A stretch of 32,986 nucleotides of DNA from Terriglobia bacterium (GTDB lineage Bacteria > Acidobacteriota > Terriglobia > Terriglobales > Acidobacteriaceae), in assembly GCA_020073565.1 (NCBI GenBank), contig JAIQEY010000058.1, forward strand, positions 1 through 32,986, given 5' to 3'. A model generated the notes under the pieces. It was given only the letters and a program-made list of their open reading frames with translations. It was not told the origin of the DNA and searched no databases. Positions 7,893 through 14,282 of this stretch are shown in pieces. A program made the translations under genes and the position numbers. Positions within the stretch are counted from its first letter, which is position 1. Every line of letters starts with the position of its first letter.

Positions 7893-8378
7893 TCAGGCGG
7901 CGCGAGCGCCCGCCTTGCCCGCAGCCAGCGGGATGACAGCCGGTTTCACCAGGTCGTAGAAATCGGTGTAGCTCATCCGCACCAGTTCCCGGTGCGATCC
8001 GGCGTTGAAGGCGATTTCCTTGTCTTCGGCCAGTTTCTCGTCGGCGAAAGCGTCCATGCCATAGAGGTTGCCGAAGGGCGGCATGGATCCGGTTTCACAA
8101 TCCGGGAAACGATCGCGAAATTCATTTTCGCTGGCAAGCTCCACCGTATCTGCACCCAGATATCGTTTCAGCTTGAATAAATCTACCCGATAAGAAGCCG
8201 GTACTACTGCCATGGCGAGTTTGCCATCCACCATGACCATCACAGTTTTGGCCAGCTCTTTGCCCGGCGTGTGCGTTAAGGCGGCAATCCCCTGCGCCGT
8301 GTAGGCCACGGAATGGGAGATGACGAGGTACTTGATGTGGTTGCGATCCAGAAATTCCCGGAGCATTGAAAGAGGCAC
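7893..8378 (-). CDS. YbaK/ProX-type aminoacyl-tRNA deacylase domain protein
   Basis: A single-domain member of the YbaK/ProRS-editing family, which hydrolyses mischarged aminoacyl-tRNAs. Typical elements are YTAQGIAALTHTPGKELAKTVMVMVDGKLAMAVVPA, with the conserved active-site-region lysine, and ETGSMPPFGNLYG, the GxxPPFG loop. The frame is open to ATG 8402, but a GGGAGG lies 5 bases before a GTG at 8378, which I prefer (161 residues). The C-terminus ends in an Ala/Gly-rich tail. Which mischarged tRNA it edits cannot be told. It lies upstream of, and on the same strand as, the arginine decarboxylase gene, about 144 bases away. Confidence 0.85.
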   Translation of the reverse strand: MPLSMLREFLDRNHIKYLVISHSVAYTAQGIAALTHTPGKELAKTVMVMVDGKLAMAVVPASYRVDLFKLKRYLGADTVELASENEFRDRFPDCETGSMPPFGNLYGMDAFADEKLAEDKEIAFNAGSHRELVRMSYTDFYDLVKPAVIPLAAGKAGARAA

Positions 8379-8549
8379 AGTTACCTCCCGGCCGACCCGC
8401 ATTCAGGGACGCTTCGTAGGAACTGCCAAAGCACGATCTGCGGTTCAGCTCTGTTTACATTATCCGCCCAGCCCGCGGGATTGGGTGTGAATATTTTGGG
8501 AAAACGCCGACGGTATCCCAAAAAGGGAACAAGGACCGATTGCGTTGGG

Positions 8550-8585
8550 AAAAAAGCAAAAACCGCCACGGAATTCGCGGCGGCT
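8550..8585 (-). terminator. Rho-independent terminator of the small Cys/His protein gene
   Basis: On the minus strand a CCGCC...GGCGG stem (arms at 8579-8583 and 8563-8567) is followed by TTTTTGCTTTTTT. It lies about 20-55 bases past the stop at 8607. Confidence 0.7.
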
Positions 8586-8606
8586 CAAAAAGAGTGACAA
8601 GTGCAG

Positions 8607-8837
8607 TTATGCGGCTTCTTTTGTTACCAGGGAGCGCGCGGACCCCTTCCGCTGCGGCTCGACAACCCGCATTTCGCGCCAGTCGTAGGCAAGTTCCTTG
8701 CCGCAATCGAGGCATACCACGTAGGTTCCCGCGCGAGCCGCCGCGCCAGGGCGCCGCGAACCTGCCCGAACCGTGATGGGAAAACTATAGTGAGAGTGCC
8801 AGCAGCCGAACAGCGCATCAACCATCCTGGAGAGCAT
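8607..8837 (-). CDS. Small Cys/His-rich (zinc-ribbon-like) protein, unknown function
   Basis: A 76-residue protein with Cys12 and His14/His16 in GCWHSHYSFPI and a CLDCGKE knuckle (Cys42, Cys45) followed by YDWREM. The arrangement suggests one metal site built from the early Cys/His and the CxxC pair. I have a sense of similar short proteins in other Acidobacteriota but cannot name a family. ATG at 8837 has GGGGG about 8 bases upstream, and a clear terminator follows the stop, so this is a genuine stand-alone gene. The middle (RAGSRRPGAAARAG) is a flexible basic linker. Confidence 0.72.
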   Translation of the reverse strand: MLSRMVDALFGCWHSHYSFPITVRAGSRRPGAAARAGTYVVCLDCGKELAYDWREMRVVEPQRKGSARSLVTKEAA

Positions 8838-9061
8838 TTTCAATCCCCCAAAGAACCTATGACTCTTAAGTTCTAGCTTCTAATTGTGACCCAACTCAGC
8901 GAACCGTTTCAGTGATCCAGCTCACTCGGAGTTTGTCACATATTTAGATTCAAGGTGGTGGGCAAAAGGTTCGACTTAGCCTGATTTCGCCGCGCTTGCA
9001 ACCCGTAGCTGCCCGCAAATGAGGAGGATGGGGGAATCCGGAAAGTAACGTCTCAGATTGA

Positions 9062-9319
9062 TCAAACGCCCTGCGGGCCGGGCTTTTTGTGCTGCGAGCA
9101 CTTGCTCATGATGGCCGAGCGCAAGCGCCCCCGCAGATCGTCCGGTAACTCGTAGAGTTCCGAATTGCGGTAGATCTCGATGGTTTTGCGGGTTGTGTCG
9201 CAGACCACGTAGCAGTTGTGACACCAAGCCAAATGATCTTCCAGTTCGGACTTTGTCCGATCATCCAGCGCGCCATCCAGATAGCCAGTTAACTCGTTAA
9301 GAAATTCAGAACACTTCAC
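9062..9319 (-). CDS. Zinc-binding anti-sigma factor (zf-HC2 family)
   Basis: An 85-residue soluble protein with the HxxxCxxC signature of zinc-associated anti-sigma factors: His29, Cys33 and Cys36 in EDHLAWCHNC. Such proteins hold their ECF sigma factor inactive, often releasing it on thiol oxidation. There is no transmembrane segment, so sensing is cytoplasmic. It starts at GTG 9319, overlapping the sigma gene stop (GTGA), which supports coupled translation in equal amounts. A further CSQHKKPGPQ tail provides another Cys. The signal sensed is not determinable. Confidence 0.88.
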   Translation of the reverse strand: MKCSEFLNELTGYLDGALDDRTKSELEDHLAWCHNCYVVCDTTRKTIEIYRNSELYELPDDLRGRLRSAIMSKCSQHKKPGPQGV

Positions 9320-9945
9320 TGGTCGCCATCTCCACTCGCACGTTTCTGAAAGTAGCGGCTGAGCCGCTCCCGCAATTGCAGCCGGGCACGCAGCAGACGC
9401 GACTTCACTGCCGGAATACTTAGTTCCAGTGCCTGGGCCGTTTCCTCGGTCGAAAGGCCTTCGACATCCCGGAGCACGAAAACTGTCCGGAACCCAGTTG
9501 GTAATCCCTGGATCGTGCGAGTCAAAATCTCCCGCAGCTCCGCTTGTTTATACATTTGCTCTGGATTGGGGCTCCAATCCGCAACCTCGCGGGGCAGCGA
9601 GTCATCTTCAGTTTTTACATCCTCGTCCAGAGAGACCATGCGTTCTGGTCGTCTCCGGCGCAACTTCATCAGGGCTTCGTTGACCGCAATCCGCACCAGC
9701 CAGGTATAAAATTTGGACTGTTCCTGGAACTGAGCCAGGTTTCCGTACGCCTTGAGGAACGCATCCTGAACTACGTCTTCTGCGTCCTCGCGATTCTGCG
9801 TAATGTGCTGTGCAATGCGGAAAACGTTGCGATCATAGCGTCGAACTAATTCCTCGAACGCTTTATCGTCGCCGCGCTTGGCTGCCCGGACCAGCAATAG
9901 TTCATCGCTGACCGGTTCTCGTACGTTGGGTTGGATGGCACTCAT
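9316..9945 (-). CDS. ECF RNA polymerase sigma factor (RpoE-like)
   Basis: A 209-residue sigma-70 family ECF factor. Region 2 spans about 25-100 (FEELVRRYDRNVFRIAQHIT, NREDAEDVVQDAFLKAY, then FYTWLVRIAVNEALMKLRRR). Region 4 spans about 140-195, with LPTGFRTVFVLRDVEGLSTEE, where xxxFRTVFVLRDVEGxS is usual for the group, and the DNA-binding helix IPAVKSRLLRARLQLRERL. The two are joined by an acidic linker (DEDVKTEDDSLPREV). The next gene is its overlapping zinc anti-sigma factor, giving an autonomous regulatory unit. The upstream region to 10198 is shared with the divergent GAF-like gene. Confidence 0.93.
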   Translation of the reverse strand: MSAIQPNVREPVSDELLLVRAAKRGDDKAFEELVRRYDRNVFRIAQHITQNREDAEDVVQDAFLKAYGNLAQFQEQSKFYTWLVRIAVNEALMKLRRRRPERMVSLDEDVKTEDDSLPREVADWSPNPEQMYKQAELREILTRTIQGLPTGFRTVFVLRDVEGLSTEETAQALELSIPAVKSRLLRARLQLRERLSRYFQKRASGDGDQ

Positions 9946-10134
9946 TCGTCACTCGATGCAGATTATTCCGTCCCCCACGGCAAGACCCAGAATGCTATTG
10001 TACTGGTTAGTCGCGTTTTACGGTGCTTGGTTTCGACGTGCGACCGGGAGAATTGTCTCGGCTACGAAGACGGGGGTGACTTTCGTACCCGGCGGAATAC
10101 CTATCAGGGTGTCCGGAACACCTGCAAGTAGCCG

Positions 10135-10140
10135 TATAAT
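10135..10140 (+). promoter_or_regulatory. Candidate -10 element of the GAF-like gene
   Basis: A perfect TATAAT 58 bases before the ATG at 10199. No good -35 is present 16-18 bases upstream, so another sigma factor or an activator may be needed. Confidence 0.35.
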
Positions 10141-10198
10141 CAGAGTTTAGGGGGAAGGTCCCTCCAGCCCTCAACACTCTTCCGCCCTCGGAGAAGGA

Positions 10199-11407
10199 AT
10201 GAAGGACCGCGGCCAGATGGAACCAATTGTGGAACGGGTGGTAGCTCAGGCGATCGACAGCCACGCCGCCCAACTGCGCAGCGAGATTGTCCGCCGAGTG
10301 ATGGACGAGTTGGAAGCGGGGTTGGCAACCACCGGTTCCACTTCCGACATGGGCACCGATCTGGCTCGCGCCGTCGCCGAGATCCAACTCGGAACCTCGC
10401 AGAGGGAAATTCTCGCCGCTCTGCTCGACACTTGCGCCCGCTACGCTGCCAGAGTCGCGTTGTTCGTGGTCAAGAGCGGTCACGCCAGCGGCTGGCAGGG
10501 ACGTGGATTCGTCCAGAACGACCGTCTCAAAGATTTTAGTCTCGATGCAACTGCCCCGGCGGTGGGGCGCGCGATCCAGGATCGTGTGATCGTAAACGCG
10601 CCTTCAGCTGAGGTCGATTCCCACTTTCTGGAGGAGTTTGGAACTCCGGCTAGCGGAGCGACTCGCTTTTTGCCGCTCGTATTGAAAGACAAAGTTGCCG
10701 CGCTGGTTTATGCCGACGGTGGCACCGATGCAGCGGGAAAGCTGGATGCGGGCGCCCTTGAGCTACTCGTTCTTTCCACCAGCGCATGGCTGGAAGTGAA
10801 TTCGCTGCGCAAGCAGGCGCACAAGGAACCAGCCGCTGAGCCTGTTGAAAGCCGTCCAGCAGCCGCTCCGCAGGCGTCTCCCGCATACAACGATCCATTT
10901 GCATCGCATGCTCCTGGTCACGCATGGGCGGCGGTGGCGACCGCCGAGGCGTCCGCTCCGGCGGCAGCTGCGGTTCCTCCCACCGCATTCGAAGCCCAAC
11001 ACGCTGTGACGGAAACACCACCTGCCGTCGTTGAAACCGAGGCTGCGCCAGCGGATCTATATCCGCTGCCGATGGCTCAATCGGAACCGGTGGCTGCGAC
11101 CGAGCCCACAACGCCGGCAGCCTCCGACGTTTCGCCCGAGGATCAGGAAGTTCACCGCAAAGCTCACCGCTTTGCCCGCCTACTGGTCGATGAGATCAAG
11201 CTCTACAATCAGGCGCAAGTTTCGGAAGGCCGAAAAAACAAGGACCTCTATGACCGTTTGAAAGAAGCGGTCGAAAAGAGTCGCACGACGTACCAGAAAC
11301 GTTACGGGAACACGGTTGCAGCATCAGCCAATTACTTTCAAGATGAAGTGGTACGAAGTCTCGCAGAAGACGACATCTCCATCATGGGAGCCAATTTCCG
11401 GCGCTAG
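10199..11407 (+). CDS. GAF-like domain protein with Ala/Pro-rich linker, unknown function
   Basis: A 402-residue soluble protein without a known name. Residues about 60-205 look like a GAF-type sensor fold: TSQREILAALLDTCARYAAR opens it, then VALFVVKSGHASGWQGRGF, and ATRFLPLVLKDKVAALVYAD closes it. Residues about 215-310 are a low-complexity Ala/Pro/Glu linker. The last 90 residues form a compact charged helical region (HRFARLLVDEIKLYNQ, RTTYQKRYGN). ATG 10199 has GGAG at a spacing of 5. The lytic transglycosylase gene starts 11 bases after its stop, so the two are co-transcribed. A regulatory role linked to envelope or division state is only a guess. Confidence 0.72.
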   Translation: MKDRGQMEPIVERVVAQAIDSHAAQLRSEIVRRVMDELEAGLATTGSTSDMGTDLARAVAEIQLGTSQREILAALLDTCARYAARVALFVVKSGHASGWQGRGFVQNDRLKDFSLDATAPAVGRAIQDRVIVNAPSAEVDSHFLEEFGTPASGATRFLPLVLKDKVAALVYADGGTDAAGKLDAGALELLVLSTSAWLEVNSLRKQAHKEPAAEPVESRPAAAPQASPAYNDPFASHAPGHAWAAVATAEASAPAAAAVPPTAFEAQHAVTETPPAVVETEAAPADLYPLPMAQSEPVAATEPTTPAASDVSPEDQEVHRKAHRFARLLVDEIKLYNQAQVSEGRKNKDLYDRLKEAVEKSRTTYQKRYGNTVAASANYFQDEVVRSLAEDDISIMGANFRR

Positions 11408-11418
11408 GTAGGGTTCGA

Positions 11419-13671
11419 GTGGGTCGTTTGTCAGTCTGGGTTCTTGCCGGAGCACTTCTCCTGCTCTGGCCGATTGATTCGCACTGGGCGGCTGCACAAG
11501 CTGCGCCCCCCGCGCGCAAGGCCGCGCATCCCGCCCCAACGAAAAAAAAGAAGCGCAAACGAGTCTCTCCGCGCGTGCGGCGCGTGAAGCAGGCATTCGT
11601 TGCCTCCGCAAGCCTCCGCCCTATGGCTCAGCAGTTGCTGCAAGACCGGACCCCAGCCGCCTACGCCGGCGTGGAAGCCTATGCACGCCGTCACCCGAAA
11701 GAAGATGCCGGCGCGTTGGCCTGGCTGGTGGTCGGCTATGCCCGCACACTCGATCATGACTCAGCCAGGGCCATCGATCCCCTCAGCCGCGCCAAGGCTG
11801 GCGCCAGCGAACTGGGAGATTACGTCGCATATTATCTTGGCGATGCCTACCTGGACGCGGGACGGAACGCGGAAGCTCTCTCAACGCTAGCCGGCTTCAG
11901 CAAAAATTTCCCCGATTCGCTGCTGATCCGCGACGCTCACCTGACTTACGCAAATGCGCTGCTCAAGGAAGGGCGCGCCCAGGAAGCGGCGGCCCTGCTC
12001 GAAAGAGAACGCGCACCTGTACGCAGCGATGTGGAACTGTCGATCGGCCGCGCCTACCTGGCTGCCGGAGAAAAACAGAAAGCCGCCAGCGCCTTCCGCA
12101 ATGTCTTTTACAACCTTCCCAACAGTTCCGAGGCCGACGCAGCCGGAGTTGAGTTGCACAAACTTGGCATTTCCGGCAGCGTAGCCGAACGCCAGACACG
12201 AGCCGACCTTCTTTTCAAATCGAGACACTACAGCGATGCCGCCTACGACTACCGAGAACTGCTGGATCAGGCCAGCCCGCCCGATCGTCCGAGCCTGCAA
12301 CTGGCACTGGCGAGCGCTCTAGAGAAGAGCGACCGAAGCCGCGATGCTCGCCAACTGCTGACTTCGATGGGCCCGCAGAGCGGCGATGCCGAAGCGCAAC
12401 GCCTTTACCTGCTCAGCGAGACTGCGCGCTCGACCAGCGACGAGGATGCGGTTCAGCGCACGCTGGGCCAGTTGCGACAGTTTGGTCCCTCGAGTCCGTG
12501 GCTGGAGAAGGCGTTGTTTTCGGCCGCGAACATGTATATGTTGAAGCGCGACTATGATCGCGCGATCGACTATTTCCGCGAGGTGCAGCAGCGCTTCCCG
12601 AATGGCACTCGCTCTTCGTACGCGCATTGGAAAGCTGCCTGGTTGTGCTTCCGGCAGTCAAGAACCGAGGAAGCCCGCCAGGGCTTTGAAGAACAGATCG
12701 GACTCTATCCCGACTCTGGGGAAATTCCCGCAGCGCTGTACTGGCGCGGGCGCCTTGCGGAAGAAGAAAACAAGCCGGGCATGGCGCGTGCGTTCTATCA
12801 GAAGCTCTCCGATCGCTATCGCAATTTCTACTACGCCGAACTTGCGCGGCAGAGGCTCAAGATTCTGCACTCGTCCAGCGAAGAGCCGCTGCACTACGCC
12901 TTACTCGATCGAGTGCCACCGCTTTCGACGAGCGGGAAAATCGCCGAGACTACGCCGCCTGAAGACAACCTCCGCGTCGAACGGGCCCGCCTGCTTTCCA
13001 ACGGCGGGTTGGCCGAGCAGGCGGTGCACGAGTTGCAGGCGGCTGCGAACCAGGAGGATGGAACCTGGGCGCCTCCGGAAATGGCGCGCGTCTATCAGGA
13101 CGGTGGCCGCTACGATCGCGGCATCGAGATCATGAAGCGCACCACGCCCAACTATTTCGCGGTCGATATTCCTGACCTGCCGCGTCCGTACTGGGAAGCG
13201 CTTTTCCCCAAGGCCTACTGGCCGGATCTCCGCAAGTATTCGACCCTTAACGGGCTCGATCCGTATCTGGTCGCGTCGCTGATCCGCCAGGAATCGGAGT
13301 TCAATGCCGCGGCCATTTCCCATGCGAACGCCGTCGGACTCATGCAGCTTCTGCCCAAGACCGGCAAGACGGTCGCAAAGCAAGTCAAACTGAGAGGCTA
13401 TAGCGCGCCGCAACTGTACACTCCCGCAGTCAACCTGCAACTGGGCACACGCTACTTCAAAGACATGGTCGACAAGTACAACGGACAGTTCGAATACGCC
13501 CTCGCTGCCTACAACGCGGGGACCGATCGCGTCGAAGACTGGCTCGGACAAGGCCACTACCGCGATCCCCAGGAATTCGTCGAGTCGATTCCATTTACCG
13601 AAACCCGCGAATACGTGCAAGCCATTTTGCGGAATGCGAGCGTCTACCGGCAGCTGTACGGGACGCCCTAG
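11419..13671 (+). CDS. slt: Soluble lytic murein transglycosylase with TPR repeats
   Basis: A 750-residue periplasmic enzyme that cleaves peptidoglycan to 1,6-anhydro-muropeptides. A signal-like N-terminus (LSVWVLAGALLLLWPID) is followed by a basic stretch (KKKKRKR), then many helical TPR-like repeats from about 75 to 560. The C-terminal SLT domain holds LIRQESEFN with catalytic Glu625, GLMQLLPKTG, and AYNAGTDRVEDWL. That order matches E. coli Slt70. The start is GTG 11419; no better start is near, as the preceding gene ends 11 bases upstream. The gene converges on lspA with 20 bases between their stops. Confidence 0.92.
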   Translation: MGRLSVWVLAGALLLLWPIDSHWAAAQAAPPARKAAHPAPTKKKKRKRVSPRVRRVKQAFVASASLRPMAQQLLQDRTPAAYAGVEAYARRHPKEDAGALAWLVVGYARTLDHDSARAIDPLSRAKAGASELGDYVAYYLGDAYLDAGRNAEALSTLAGFSKNFPDSLLIRDAHLTYANALLKEGRAQEAAALLERERAPVRSDVELSIGRAYLAAGEKQKAASAFRNVFYNLPNSSEADAAGVELHKLGISGSVAERQTRADLLFKSRHYSDAAYDYRELLDQASPPDRPSLQLALASALEKSDRSRDARQLLTSMGPQSGDAEAQRLYLLSETARSTSDEDAVQRTLGQLRQFGPSSPWLEKALFSAANMYMLKRDYDRAIDYFREVQQRFPNGTRSSYAHWKAAWLCFRQSRTEEARQGFEEQIGLYPDSGEIPAALYWRGRLAEEENKPGMARAFYQKLSDRYRNFYYAELARQRLKILHSSSEEPLHYALLDRVPPLSTSGKIAETTPPEDNLRVERARLLSNGGLAEQAVHELQAAANQEDGTWAPPEMARVYQDGGRYDRGIEIMKRTTPNYFAVDIPDLPRPYWEALFPKAYWPDLRKYSTLNGLDPYLVASLIRQESEFNAAAISHANAVGLMQLLPKTGKTVAKQVKLRGYSAPQLYTPAVNLQLGTRYFKDMVDKYNGQFEYALAAYNAGTDRVEDWLGQGHYRDPQEFVESIPFTETREYVQAILRNASVYRQLYGTP

Positions 13672-13691
13672 GGCAACCCATTTCCCGCTCT

Positions 13692-14180
13692 TCAAAAAGC
13701 TGGCTTCTGGCTGGATGATTTTGTGAACAGGATTTCAAACACCAGCAACCCGGCGCCCACGACGATGGCGCTGTCGGCTACGTTGAAGGCGGGCCACTGA
13801 TAGCGGCCAACGTAAAAGAGCAGGAAATCCACAACGTGGCCGCTGACCAACCGGTCCCACAGATTTCCGATCGCACCACCCAGAATCAAGGAGAGCCCAA
13901 CGCCGGTGATGGTGAGGGTGTGGCAGTTCTTCCAAAGCAGCGCGGTGACGATCAACAGCGCGATCACAGAAAACAAAATCAACATGCCAACCTTCCACGG
14001 GGAAGGTGAGTCGGCAAAGATTCCGAACGCGGCGCCGGGGTTTTCGGCATGGATGATGCGGAAGAAGCCGGGGATCACCTGAATGCCGTCGTGCAAGGAG
14101 AGGCTGCGGGCGATCGTCCACTTGGTGAGACGGTCGAGGGCGATGACCAGCAGAGCGATCAGGAAATGATATTTGCGCAT
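13692..14180 (-). CDS. lspA: Lipoprotein signal peptidase II
   Basis: Removes the signal peptide from diacylglyceryl-modified prolipoproteins in the inner membrane. At 162 residues with four transmembrane segments it is of normal length. The conserved blocks are NPGAAFGIF (47-55), GNLWDRL (105-111), VVDFLLFY with catalytic Asp118, and FNVADSAI with catalytic Asp136. It follows ileS on the same strand, the classic ileS-lspA order seen widely in bacteria. At least one substrate, the lipoprotein at 26982-27971, is in this window. Confidence 0.95.
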   Translation of the reverse strand: MRKYHFLIALLVIALDRLTKWTIARSLSLHDGIQVIPGFFRIIHAENPGAAFGIFADSPSPWKVGMLILFSVIALLIVTALLWKNCHTLTITGVGLSLILGGAIGNLWDRLVSGHVVDFLLFYVGRYQWPAFNVADSAIVVGAGLLVFEILFTKSSSQKPAF

Positions 14181-14282
14181 GACAGGAAAACTTCTTGTGT
14201 TTCTCTCTCTTATATGCTCCCCGAAAATTCGCGAGACAAGGTTCAGTTGTATGGATTTACGTCCCGAACTTGCTCCACGGCC

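Noticed and set aside
9990..10010. TACAAT on the minus strand as the sigma factor gene promoter
   Set aside because: There is no acceptable -35 at 16-18 bases; a single hexamer is too weak to report as a feature.
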